In this document: positions 34,283 to 42,932 of the stretch, piece by piece
How positions within the stretch are numbered: position 1 is the stretch's first letter
Layout of the letters: the number at the start of each line of letters is the position of its first letter
NCBI RefSeq assembly: GCF_000186365.1
Contig: NC_014961.1
Coordinates: 434,001-498,000, forward strand
Source of the DNA: Desulfurococcus mucosus DSM 2162
Lineage (GTDB): Archaea > Thermoproteota > Thermoprotei_A > Sulfolobales > Desulfurococcaceae
Reading direction: 5' to 3'
DNA length: 64,000 nucleotides
Made by a program: the position numbers and the translations under genes
The notes under the pieces: model-generated
Told to the model about the DNA's origin: nothing
The model's database searches: none
The model's input: only the letters and a program-made list of their open reading frames with translations

Positions 34283-35781
34283 GCGGGAGGAGCTTCCTCG
34301 TCTTCCTCGTGTTCACGGCTACACTGCTAATCCATGTAGCCCCCTTCCTCTACACACTCCACCCCTTCTCCACTGATGTATGGCCGTTGATCAGGGTGAG
34401 CGAGAGGCTTGTCTCAGAGCCATGGGTGAAGATATATGATGACTCAGCGTTCGACGGCTACAATAACAGGTGGCCCGGCATAGCATTGGCTTCAGCAGTA
34501 GCCTCGCTTCTCACAGGGCTCAATGTACCCTTCGTCTACGGGATCCTCATGGCTGCAGCCTTATCGATCGCCATGTGCACAGGGTTCTACGCTGTCGCAA
34601 GGAGGCTCGGGGGCAGCGTGCTCTCCACGGCCGCCATGATGGCTCTGCCATCGTTCACCGTCTTCACGTCTGCCGCCCTCAAGGAGGTGTACTCCTACCC
34701 GTTGATGGCTTCAGCCGCACTCGTGATCCTGGCGGGCAGCCGGCTGGGGTTTCTAACCGCTCTCCCCTTGCTTGCAGCAGCCCAGGTGGTTACACACCAC
34801 TTGTCCACATTGATGACTATTGTAATCTTCGCCGAGGCAGGGGTCCTCGAGCTGGTTGACGCGTTCACCAGGGGTCTCAGGGCATCCGGCTTCTACAGGA
34901 GGGCTATCCCCTACTCACTCCTCACGGCTGCCATGGCTTACACGTATATGGAGGCAGCGGGCTCCAGGATTATTGCGGAAGCCGTGGACCCCTGGGACAT
35001 GGTTACAGCCGCCCTGTACCTCGCCCTCTACACCGCTATCTACGCTGCGAGCCGGGGCAGGCCTGAGTCGCCTGCCTGGAGGGGTGTTGTATCAGGCCTC
35101 CTCCTCACGGCTGCAGTGGCCCCGGCTGTCTGGCTGAGCTGGGGCTTCTACAGTTATGATGCATCCTCCATAATCCCATACGCCGCCGGCTTCATACTCG
35201 TGCTTTCAACCCCGAGGAGGGAGACAGTGCTCAGCAATGCTGCAGCGGTTTCAGCCGCCGGGGTCCTCTCGTTCACGGCTTTCTCGAAGCCGGGTATGGG
35301 GAGTATTGCACACAGGGTTTTAAACTATGCAGCCATATACCTTGGCTTCACAGTGGTCAAGGAGACGAGGACTGCATGCGTCATCGCCCTAGCAGGCTTC
35401 ATAATCGCCTCCGGCGTCATGGCCCAGCTCCTCCTAGGGATGGATCAAGCCAGCTTCTACTGGGTTTACAGGGACGGGGACTCGGCTGCCGCCGGGTTCC
35501 TCGAGTCCTTCACGGGGGATACGGGGGTCATCGGGGACGCTAAGCTCTACTATATGGAGGAGATGAGGCTACGTGTCGACACAGCGCTCCTCCTCAGACT
35601 ACTCTACACTGGCCGCTGCCCCTCGAACTCCATTATCGCTGTAAGCAGTGAAAACGTGTTGAAGGGGTTTGCAGAGGCATCCAGCGTCTACAGGCTGACT
35701 GATACAGCCCGGAGGCTGCTCGGGGAAACCCCCGTCGTCTACTCGTCTCACGCATACAGCCTCTACTGGTGTCCACCATGA
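34279..35781 (+). CDS. Polytopic membrane protein, GT-C-like
   Basis: 500 residues with about ten helices. The first outside loop after helix one has PFSTDVWPLIRVSERL and FDGYNNRWPG, reminiscent of the acidic loop of GT-C glycosyltransferases, and a soluble C-terminal domain of ~85 residues follows the last helix, as in oligosaccharyltransferase-like proteins. No DXD motif is certain. It sits between permease and ATPase genes, coupled by a 4-nt overlap on both sides. It may transfer a glycan to pilins or to the molecule handled by the ABC system (inference). Confidence 0.5.
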   Translation: MSGRSFLVFLVFTATLLIHVAPFLYTLHPFSTDVWPLIRVSERLVSEPWVKIYDDSAFDGYNNRWPGIALASAVASLLTGLNVPFVYGILMAAALSIAMCTGFYAVARRLGGSVLSTAAMMALPSFTVFTSAALKEVYSYPLMASAALVILAGSRLGFLTALPLLAAAQVVTHHLSTLMTIVIFAEAGVLELVDAFTRGLRASGFYRRAIPYSLLTAAMAYTYMEAAGSRIIAEAVDPWDMVTAALYLALYTAIYAASRGRPESPAWRGVVSGLLLTAAVAPAVWLSWGFYSYDASSIIPYAAGFILVLSTPRRETVLSNAAAVSAAGVLSFTAFSKPGMGSIAHRVLNYAAIYLGFTVVKETRTACVIALAGFIIASGVMAQLLLGMDQASFYWVYRDGDSAAAGFLESFTGDTGVIGDAKLYYMEEMRLRVDTALLLRLLYTGRCPSNSIIAVSSENVLKGFAEASSVYRLTDTARRLLGETPVVYSSHAYSLYWCPP

Positions 35782-36440
35782 GAGTACTCGAGTTGAGGAA
35801 TGTGTGGAAGACCTATACTGGTGTCACAGTCTTATCAGGAGTGAACCTCGAGGTAGAGGAGGGTGAAGCAGTCACTGTGAAGGGTAGGAATGGCTCCGGT
35901 AAGACGACTCTCTGCAGGATAGCGTCCCTCATGGAGAAGCCTGATGCGGGATCAGTGAGGCTCCACGGGAGAGACGCCGGGTTCAGTAGCGAGGCCTCGA
36001 TGGCTAGGCTCAGGCTCCTCTACATAGGCTACGTGGATCAGCAGTACACGCTGATACCGTGGCTCACCGTGTGGAGGAACATCGAGCTCCCCCTTGTGAT
36101 CCTGGGATGGGGTAGGGAGGAGAGGAGGAGAAGGGTGGCCGAGCTGCTTGACGCACTGGAGCTGAAGGGTAGGGGCGGCGACTACCCTTACAGGCTTTCA
36201 GCAGGGCAGAGGCAGAGGGTCGCCATAGCGAGGGCTCTTGCGAAGAAGCCGAGGCTGCTCGTGATGGATGAGCCGTTTTCAAGCCTCGACGACCATTCAT
36301 CCGGCCTCGTTGTAGACCTATTGAAGAACTATGTGGCAGCCGAGAAAGCCTCGATACTTGCAACCACCACCGGCACGGGACCTCAACTAGGCTCCAGGCT
36401 CCTCGTGCTCGGCGACGGCAGGATCCAGGGTTCCACGTAG
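35778..36440 (+). CDS. LolD/MacB-type ABC ATPase
   Basis: 220 residues from the ATG overlapping the previous stop (ATGA at 35778-35781); a GTG at 35769 is in frame. Walker A GRNGSGKTT, Q-loop in VDQQYTLIPWLTVWRNIELPLV, signature YRLSAGQRQR, Walker B LLVMDEPFSSLD. The Q-loop region with NIELPL is typical of LolD/MacB/FtsE ATPases, matching the FtsX-like permeases. The H-loop His is not clear: the segment reads ILATTTGTG where the His is usual, a deviation worth noting. Confidence 0.85.
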   Translation: MRVLELRNVWKTYTGVTVLSGVNLEVEEGEAVTVKGRNGSGKTTLCRIASLMEKPDAGSVRLHGRDAGFSSEASMARLRLLYIGYVDQQYTLIPWLTVWRNIELPLVILGWGREERRRRVAELLDALELKGRGGDYPYRLSAGQRQRVAIARALAKKPRLLVMDEPFSSLDDHSSGLVVDLLKNYVAAEKASILATTTGTGPQLGSRLLVLGDGRIQGST

Positions 36441-36494
36441 CCGAGTGGCTCCTCCTTATTTGAGTCCCGGCTCTTGGTCAACACGGTGGCCTCT

Positions 36495-36917
36495 ATGACT
36501 AGGGGTGTTAGAGGTATAAGCGAGGTGACAGCCATAATAGTGATGATAATGATAGCGGTGGTCGCAGCCTTCGGCGTTAAATCATACATAGACTACCAGA
36601 GCTCTAAGCTGCCGTCAACCGATATAGCTGTGGCAAGGTACACTGTCTCCTATAGTGCACCCGGCACCGGTGTAGTGGCACTCGTGGTGAGCAACCTCCT
36701 GCCCGGAGGCCTCAACGTGACGAGTGTAACAATAGTTCTCTCAAACGGAACCCAGGTGACGCCGCAGATGACGCCGCTGACAGCTGGTGGGAGAAGCGAC
36801 GTCTACCTCGTGCTCCCAGTGTCCCTGCAGCCCGGTGTTTCAGTGTCCAAGGTACTTGTAGGCGTAACCGATCTCTCCTCAGGCCGTTCCCAAGTGGTTT
36901 TCGCTGCAGGGGGCTAG
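36495..36917 (+). CDS. Archaeal type IV pilin
   Basis: 140 residues from the ATG at 36495 with GGTGG upstream; the frame opens at 36474. The class III signal is MTRGVRG followed by ISEVTAIIVMIMIAVVAAFG, with cleavage expected after the Gly at residue 7. ISEV followed by a hydrophobic helix is the classic start of archaeal pilins. The mature domain is beta-rich with Asn sequons and no Cys. Next to the pilus ATPase and platform genes, so probably the major pilin. A TATA-like CTTATTTG at ~36455 suggests its own promoter. Confidence 0.85.
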   Translation: MTRGVRGISEVTAIIVMIMIAVVAAFGVKSYIDYQSSKLPSTDIAVARYTVSYSAPGTGVVALVVSNLLPGGLNVTSVTIVLSNGTQVTPQMTPLTAGGRSDVYLVLPVSLQPGVSVSKVLVGVTDLSSGRSQVVFAAGG

Positions 36918-36963
36918 TTCCCCCTGCAAGCCTCCTTCACCCTTCACTCCCCTGGTGGTCGGC

Positions 36964-38223
36964 ATGCCGGCTGAAGGAATCCTCGCAGAGTACACTGTTG
37001 GAGCCTACAGGGTGAGGCTCTACGTGGATGCAGGGGTCTACAGGTATGAGGCCACGCCCCTCCTGGATCAAAGGATTGTAGGGCTCGTCGAGTCAAGGCT
37101 GAGGGATATAGTGATGCTTGCCCGTAGAGGCATGGATTTAAGCGACGTCATTGCAGGGGTCCTCGGGGTTGAGAGAACCCTGGTTCCGGAAGCAGTGTAC
37201 GCTGCGAGAACGCTGCTCGGCTACAGGGTGCTCCAGGTCCTCCTCGACGACCCCTTCGTCGAGGATATCTCTGTAACCGGGCCCGGCCCAATATGGGTTA
37301 GACACAGGCTTGCCGCCAGTGATCCACGCGTTGACTTCATTGAAACAAATCTCAAGGTAGGCTCCCTGGAGGAGGTTGCAGAGCTCCAGCAGTTGATAGC
37401 CTTGAAGTGCGGTACATATGTGTCCGCGTCCAGACCCATAGTGGATGCACAGCTACCCCTGGAGGACGGCGGGCACAGGGTCCACATAGTCTCCGCGCTC
37501 ACCGCACCCCACCGCCCCGAGATAGCTGTGAGGAAGAAGCCTCGTTCACCCCCCTCCATGACCCGCCTCATCGAGGAAGGCGTGCTCCCGGCTTCCGTTG
37601 CAGAGTACTTCAGGATGCTCGTGGAGAAAGGGATGAGCCTGATAATAGCCGGCCCCCCTGGCTCAGGTAAGACAACCCTCCTCAGGTCGATCCTCTACTC
37701 CTACATACCTTTGAACTGGAAGATAGTCATCATAGAGGACACGGGTGAGGTGGATCCACCCATGGGGAGCGCGTGGGCCAGGTATACTAGCGCCGAGCTA
37801 GGGGCTGTGAAAGTGGATCTCTTCGACCTCGCTAAGGCAGCCCTTAGATCCTCGGCTACAAGGCTCATAGTGGTCGGGGAGACACGGGGGGCTGAGGCAA
37901 GGGTCCTCGTGCAGGCAATGCTGTCGGGGATGGGTGGTTTAACCACGTTCCACGGGGGCAGCCCGGAGGAGGTTGTAGCCAGGTTGACCTCGCCGCCCAT
38001 CAGCCTCTCCCCTCAGCAGGTCGCAATGTTCACAGCGGTTGCATTCATGGGGTTCGCTGAGAAGCCTAGGAGGGTGGTTAAAAGGGTCTCGGAGCTCATC
38101 CCGGGTGAAGGAGGAGTCGGCTACGTGGATGTATGGGTTAGGGAGAGGGATGGGCTTGAAGCCGGTTTAACCGATATCCTCAAGCGTAGCAGGAGGCTGG
38201 GTGGAGGGGTTGCAGAGCATTAG
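36964..38223 (+). CDS. Type IV pilus assembly ATPase (TadA/GspE family)
   Basis: 419 residues from the ATG at 36964; GTG at 36955 is also in frame. The N-domain ends with the VEDISVTGPGPIWVRH block. Walker A is AGPPGSGKTTLLRSIL, the Asp box IVIIEDTGEVD, Walker B RLIVVGETRGAEARVLVQAML and the His box TTFHGGSPEEV. These are the motifs of archaeal secretion ATPases that drive pilus assembly by rotating subunits of a membrane platform. Overlaps the platform gene by 23 nt. Confidence 0.9.
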   Translation: MPAEGILAEYTVGAYRVRLYVDAGVYRYEATPLLDQRIVGLVESRLRDIVMLARRGMDLSDVIAGVLGVERTLVPEAVYAARTLLGYRVLQVLLDDPFVEDISVTGPGPIWVRHRLAASDPRVDFIETNLKVGSLEEVAELQQLIALKCGTYVSASRPIVDAQLPLEDGGHRVHIVSALTAPHRPEIAVRKKPRSPPSMTRLIEEGVLPASVAEYFRMLVEKGMSLIIAGPPGSGKTTLLRSILYSYIPLNWKIVIIEDTGEVDPPMGSAWARYTSAELGAVKVDLFDLAKAALRSSATRLIVVGETRGAEARVLVQAMLSGMGGLTTFHGGSPEEVVARLTSPPISLSPQQVAMFTAVAFMGFAEKPRRVVKRVSELIPGEGGVGYVDVWVRERDGLEAGLTDILKRSRRLGGGVAEH

Positions 38224-39631
38224 ACGCGTGGCTGAGGCAGCCCTGGCAGCGTACAGGGAGATGGCTCTCCTAGTGGATCCACGGGTTGAGAGATATAGGC
38301 GTGCCCGAGTAGAGTTGGCTACAGCTGTAGCCGCCCTGCTCGCATCGCCTTTAATAATCTTCCTTGCCGCTGTGAACGGGTTGACGGGATGGGTGATCCT
38401 TGTAGCCGGGCTCGCACCCGTGGCAGCCGCCTGGCTACCAGTTGTGGATACTGTTGCATCGGCGAGAAGCCTCCGTGGCTTGATGGATGCCGAGCTCCCC
38501 TTCTACATTGTTGCAGCTGCATCAGCGTGTAGAACCGGGCTCGAACCCCTCCAGCTCCTCGAGCACGCCTCGTCTTCAAGGGTCTTCAAGGGGTTGAGGG
38601 AGCTGGGTGAAAGGTTCTCAGCCCTATCAAGCCTTCTCGGTGCAGGGGACGCGCTCCGCAACGCCTCCACCGTGGCAGGTGGGAGAACCAGGCTCTTCCT
38701 CGCAGGGTATTCTTCGGCTCTTTCAACGGGCACGGTCCTGGAATACATGCTTAGGAGTGCTGGTGAAGCAGTTAGAGACGAGTGGTCTAATGTCTCCAGG
38801 ATGCTTGAGAGGAGGGGTGAGATGGGTGTTATCGCAGCGTTGACGGCTGCGGTCGCCCCAGCCCTGACCGTGGGCTTCACGCTCCTCATGGGTGGAGCCG
38901 TGGCCAGCTATATTCTCGCATCCCTCCTAGCAGCCGTGTTCGCGGCCGCCGTGCTGATACCTGACTACCCTCTACCATTCAGGCTCGTTGTCGATGCACG
39001 TGTAGCACGCTTACTCCTAGCGCTGGAGGCAGCCGGCCTCCTCGCGCTGGCAACGCCGCTGGCCTACGGCTTCTACACGGGTGGATGGGTCCCCCGGTGG
39101 CTGGCGGCCTCCACCAGTGTAGTAGCAGTCTTACTCGGCGTGCCCGGCTTCCTCCTAGCGTACACGGCTGCCGCCGGGGTCAGGGGGCTTGGGAGGGTTG
39201 CCGAGGACTCGATGAGGCATGTGAGGGTGCATAGATCCCTCCACCTCTATGACACCGGCCTCCTCGAATCCATGGCGTCGAAGCCCGCCCGCTTATGGAT
39301 CGTTGACTACGTGGCTGAGGTAATAGGGTTCCACAGGGGGCTTGGGGAAGCCGACCCAGACGTCTACGCTGTGTTCACGGTTTTCCTCAATGACTCCCTG
39401 AGGGCTCTCTGGGCTTACCTCGCCGCCTCAACCATTACGGCTGCAGCCGTGCTCGCCTCACCCATACTGGTTAAAGCGCTCACCGTGCTCGCCCCGTCCA
39501 CGGGCGTCGCGTGGCTCACCGGGTATGTTGACCTCCTTGCGACAGGTGTGGCTGCATCGAAGCTGGTTTTCGGGAGGAACATCAGCACGCTGATACCAGG
39601 GTTGCTCACCCTGCTCTACGTGGCCCTCTAA
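38201..39631 (+). CDS. Type IV pilus membrane platform protein (TadC/GspF-like)
   Basis: 476 residues, GTG start overlapping the ATPase gene. Two T2SF-type halves are seen: helices at ~40-85, a cytoplasmic helical domain with AELPFYIVAAASACRTGLEPLQLLE and RNASTVAGG, helices at ~205-250, then a second set at ~270-330 and ~395-475. This is the architecture of archaeal FlaJ/TadC-type platforms that anchor the assembly ATPase. The second half is shorter in conserved motifs. Third gene of the pilus operon. Confidence 0.8.
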   Translation: MEGLQSIRRVAEAALAAYREMALLVDPRVERYRRARVELATAVAALLASPLIIFLAAVNGLTGWVILVAGLAPVAAAWLPVVDTVASARSLRGLMDAELPFYIVAAASACRTGLEPLQLLEHASSSRVFKGLRELGERFSALSSLLGAGDALRNASTVAGGRTRLFLAGYSSALSTGTVLEYMLRSAGEAVRDEWSNVSRMLERRGEMGVIAALTAAVAPALTVGFTLLMGGAVASYILASLLAAVFAAAVLIPDYPLPFRLVVDARVARLLLALEAAGLLALATPLAYGFYTGGWVPRWLAASTSVVAVLLGVPGFLLAYTAAAGVRGLGRVAEDSMRHVRVHRSLHLYDTGLLESMASKPARLWIVDYVAEVIGFHRGLGEADPDVYAVFTVFLNDSLRALWAYLAASTITAAAVLASPILVKALTVLAPSTGVAWLTGYVDLLATGVAASKLVFGRNISTLIPGLLTLLYVAL

Positions 39632-39667
39632 CTCAATATTAGACTCCTCCAGGGTGTCCACAGCGGG

Positions 39668-40042
39668 GTGGTGGATGTGGAAGCCGCTACCAGTGCAGCC
39701 GCCTCAATAATCCTGCTCGTAGCGGTGGCCCCTGCCCTAGCATACCTGGCCAGCGTAGCGCTACGGGAGGCCGGTGGAGTAGAGGGTTATGCAGCACCCG
39801 GCAACACCGGGGTACTCTACCTCCTCCGCGATGGCTCAGGCTTCAGGCTCTACGTTTACGTTGAGAAGCCGCCTAGGAGCCTCATGCTCCACGACTCCAG
39901 CGGGCTCGCGATCAACCTCCTCGAGTACTGTGGGTCAGCGTGGTTTAAGACATGTGTGGCCACGGTTAACGCCTCGCTTAAGCCCCCGGTGGTGATGTAT
40001 GTTGACGGCGTGGCTGTCGAGGGGAGGGTGGTGACGCGGTGA
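39668..40042 (+). CDS. Small pilin-like membrane protein
   Basis: 124 residues from GTG at 39668 (or GTG at 39671). The start VDVEAATSAAASIILLVAVAPALAYLASVAL is an acidic-then-hydrophobic helix like that of mature pilins, but the basic/Gly class III signal is absent, so it may be a signal-anchored minor subunit. A small beta-like domain with two Cys (EYCGSAWFKTCVATV) follows and could hold a disulfide. Coupled to the next gene by a 4-nt overlap. Confidence 0.6.
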   Translation: MVDVEAATSAAASIILLVAVAPALAYLASVALREAGGVEGYAAPGNTGVLYLLRDGSGFRLYVYVEKPPRSLMLHDSSGLAINLLEYCGSAWFKTCVATVNASLKPPVVMYVDGVAVEGRVVTR

Positions 40043-40791
40043 GGGGGCAGGCAGAGGTCTACGGTGCACTAGTCATGGCGATGCTGCTGGTTGCAGGGGT
40101 AGGGGTTTACAGGGCCATGGTTAACCAGGCGTACAGCGTCGTCAACACTGTTGGCTCAGCAGTGTCCTCGGATGCCTTAAGGAGGAGTGAGAACATTTAC
40201 TTCTCCCTTGAAGGCGCAGCGTTAACGCTTAGGTCTACGACGAGTACGGTTGTAAGGAGCCTCATCGTCTATGATTCAAGCAGCGTGCTCTACTCGAATG
40301 ATACCCCTGTGGAGCTTGCTCCAGGCATGGAGGCGACATATGTTCTTCCAGCCGATGCAGCAGCCAGGCTCGCCCAGGGGTCGGCTACGGTAGGGGTCTT
40401 CACGGTGAACGGTGGTTTCACAACATGGGATCCAGTGGAGCAAGCTCTCCAGGCACAGGGCTACAGGGATGTAAGGATCCACGTGGTCGACGTCCCGGTT
40501 TACCCCTCTGAGAAACCGTTATTCAACTACTCTGGGAGCGGTGTCCTCGAGTCCATCACGCTCTACACTTACTCCGCATCGATCACTGTGACAAGGATAA
40601 TAGTGGACGGCATCCAGGTTAACACCGTGCCCCTGGTTGCAGGGGCATCGGGCAGCCTGATACCAGCCCAGTTCTCCACGGTGACCCTACCGCTCAACGC
40701 TGTTTTCAAATCATCGATCCAGGTGTACGGGTACGCCAGTGGCTCCGGCGCGTTGAAAACAATTATCTTAACGATCGCGCTTCAACCCTAG
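40039..40791 (+). CDS. Minor pilin-like protein
   Basis: 250 residues, GTG start. MRG followed by QAEVYGALVMAMLLVAGVGVYRAMVNQAYSVV resembles a class III prepilin: basic residue, Gly, a Glu at +3 and a long hydrophobic helix. The mature region is beta-rich with Tyr/Ser/Thr. Larger than the main pilin, so perhaps a tip or adhesive subunit. Last gene of the pilus operon; its stop overlaps the convergent gene by 4 nt. Confidence 0.65.
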   Translation: MRGQAEVYGALVMAMLLVAGVGVYRAMVNQAYSVVNTVGSAVSSDALRRSENIYFSLEGAALTLRSTTSTVVRSLIVYDSSSVLYSNDTPVELAPGMEATYVLPADAAARLAQGSATVGVFTVNGGFTTWDPVEQALQAQGYRDVRIHVVDVPVYPSEKPLFNYSGSGVLESITLYTYSASITVTRIIVDGIQVNTVPLVAGASGSLIPAQFSTVTLPLNAVFKSSIQVYGYASGSGALKTIILTIALQP

Positions 40792-42506
40792 CCCCGGCGC
40801 CTCCCCTGCTCTTCATCAAGGCTTATTTTCTCAAGCCGCTTGAAACCCATCCACGACAACTTCACAATAATGTACTCGGGTAGCCTGCCGCCAGGCGGCT
40901 TAACCACGTAGCCGTCTCCATGCTTCACGGGTTTCACCGGTGTGCAACCGTTCCGGTTGCATGCTAGAGCCCTCTCGACCACGGCATCCGTCTCGATGAG
41001 TACAAGCGGCCCCTCACCCTCCTCTATAACCCTGTAGCCGAGCCTCGGTGTACGTGCCTCAACGGTTTCAACCGGTATCCTAGCCACCTCCACACTCCCC
41101 CCTGAATCATCGACTGCCTCGACAACCACCTCGTGAACCGGGCGCTGTATGCATGCCTCGAGGACGCGGTCAACCCTCAGCCTCCTCCCATCCACCGTTG
41201 CATAGAGGGATACTCCTGGAGGTAGCTCGCCGTGTTCAACCCTGACCTCGAGGACGCCTATTCCACCACAGGAGTGCCCTGTCTCCGAGACCCATGCAAC
41301 AGCCTCCCCTGTGACACTGGGCTTCACGCCTGGCGCCACGGCTTCGAGCACTATGTCGCCGAGGAGGTGTCTTGCTTCAACCCTGATTACAGCGGGCTTT
41401 AAGACTCCTCCATCAACCCGGATTATCCTTGACTCCCCTACGGGTTCCCCGTTGACCCATACAGGTACAGTGGATTCAAGCCTCACTGCACGCACCCCGT
41501 TTACAACGGGTTCAAGCCTCACCGCCTCCACACCCGGCTCCACGAGACCGCAGAAAGCCCTCCTGCAGCAGAGGACCCCCGCCGGGGTAGCCCAGCACCT
41601 CGCCTCAGGCGTCTTAGGGATGGAGGCCTTTAACACGCCTGTGGACTCATGGATCTCCAGGGCTACACCCTTATCCACCACGATCACGTCGCCGTGGCCT
41701 GATGCAGACCCATCCACGGCATCCATGAGGGGTGTCAGGGAGGCTCCATCGAGGACGCTGAGCCGTCCACCAGTGTTCAAGAGGAGGCTGCACCCGGTTA
41801 ACCCTGCGAAAACCCCTCTAGCCTTCACCAGGGGTTTAAACCCGTTGCCATCCACCTCGAGCAGCCAGCCCCCGGATTCAACTATGGCTTTCCCCTCGTG
41901 TAAGGCCACAGCCTCCACGGGGACCCCTACCTCGAGCAGCCTCCCCTCGGCAACCAGTAGGCTCCTCCCGTCTCTGAAGACGCATGTAGCCAGCCTGTAG
42001 CCGATGGAGCAGGCCGCTGGCTCACCCCTATAGGCTTCTTCGATAACGCCTGAGGCGAGAGGGGTTGAATAAGCTATCGAGGAATACCTGTTAACGTAGA
42101 AGGCTACCACGGCTGCACCCGGAGCAGAGGCCACGGCCACCTTCGACGCATAGTGCTTCACACCGCCTGCTTCAACCCTGAACCCTCTCCCGGCGCGTGC
42201 CACGAGGAGCCCTCCCGCGGCCGCCACAGCGCTACCCGTGTTAAGCCTCCCCCACTCGCCCCCGCCTACACCCCACACTGTCACACGGGGGTGTTTAACG
42301 CCCTCGTAGACTATGGACTCATAGTCGTAGGGGGATAGCAGTGCCCTGATACTCCAGGGGTCTACTCCAACCCCTTTGAGACTGCTTGACGCATCTATGA
42401 GTGCCCTAACCCTGTAGTCCAACCGTGCCTCCAAGGGCTCCACCGGGCCCTCCTCTACACCCCGGGTCTTAAAGCGAGATCCATGCTGCTGTGGAAACGG
42501 CTTCAA
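40788..42506 (-). CDS. Large beta-rich protein of unknown function
   Basis: 572 residues without signal peptide or membrane helix. The middle has repeated blocks ending in short hydrophobic strands with Gly turns (GLLVARAGRGFRVEAGG, GSASGHGDVIVVDKGVALEIHES), like a beta-propeller; the C-terminal part resembles beta-sandwich domains (VEVVAVDDSGGSVEVARIPVE-like region). Several Cys pairs (TPAGVLCCRRAFCG, CNRNGC) are present. Function unknown. Convergent with the pilus operon, so the neighbourhood may be accidental. A TATA-like AGTAATAAGG lies upstream on the minus strand. Confidence 0.6.
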   Translation of the reverse strand: MKPFPQQHGSRFKTRGVEEGPVEPLEARLDYRVRALIDASSSLKGVGVDPWSIRALLSPYDYESIVYEGVKHPRVTVWGVGGGEWGRLNTGSAVAAAGGLLVARAGRGFRVEAGGVKHYASKVAVASAPGAAVVAFYVNRYSSIAYSTPLASGVIEEAYRGEPAACSIGYRLATCVFRDGRSLLVAEGRLLEVGVPVEAVALHEGKAIVESGGWLLEVDGNGFKPLVKARGVFAGLTGCSLLLNTGGRLSVLDGASLTPLMDAVDGSASGHGDVIVVDKGVALEIHESTGVLKASIPKTPEARCWATPAGVLCCRRAFCGLVEPGVEAVRLEPVVNGVRAVRLESTVPVWVNGEPVGESRIIRVDGGVLKPAVIRVEARHLLGDIVLEAVAPGVKPSVTGEAVAWVSETGHSCGGIGVLEVRVEHGELPPGVSLYATVDGRRLRVDRVLEACIQRPVHEVVVEAVDDSGGSVEVARIPVETVEARTPRLGYRVIEEGEGPLVLIETDAVVERALACNRNGCTPVKPVKHGDGYVVKPPGGRLPEYIIVKLSWMGFKRLEKISLDEEQGRRRG

Positions 42507-42593
42507 CCAGGTGTTTCAGGCAGTATTATCCCCTTATTACTGTAGAGCCCTCTTTAAAACGCTTCAATACACGATAATACCAGCGGGGTTTCA

Positions 42594-42863
42594 ATGGGGA
42601 TAGATGCACACGTGAATTTAAGGGCTAGGGAGCTCGAGGAACTACTATTATTCAAGTACCTTAGACTACTGGAGGAGTTGAAGGTGGTTGAGTCCCGTGT
42701 GGATTCAAGCGACCTCAGCGAGGAGGATAAGGCCAGGTTGAAGGCCATCCTCGAGATCCTCGAGGAAAAGGTCTTCAACGAGCTGAGGGAGGCGAGGGAG
42801 GAGAAGGAGGGGCTCTACGAGTCCACGGCGTACACGTATGTCTCAGCTGGCGAGGCCCAATAG
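42594..42863 (+). CDS. Small coiled-coil protein
   Basis: 89 residues, ATG at 42594, with a TATA-like CTTTAAAACG about 40 nt upstream. Nearly all charged and helical: LRARELEELLLFKYLRLLEELKVVESRVDSSDLSEEDKARLKAILEILEEKVF forms two amphipathic helices with heptads. No family recognised. Precedes the arginine decarboxylase gene by 70 nt with a separate promoter, so they are probably independent units. Confidence 0.6.
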   Translation: MGIDAHVNLRARELEELLLFKYLRLLEELKVVESRVDSSDLSEEDKARLKAILEILEEKVFNELREAREEKEGLYESTAYTYVSAGEAQ

Positions 42864-42932
42864 GATAAGCTTAAAAATCCATTACTATAAATGTTGAACA
42901 CGATTACCCTGGTCTGGGTGTATGATAGGGAA

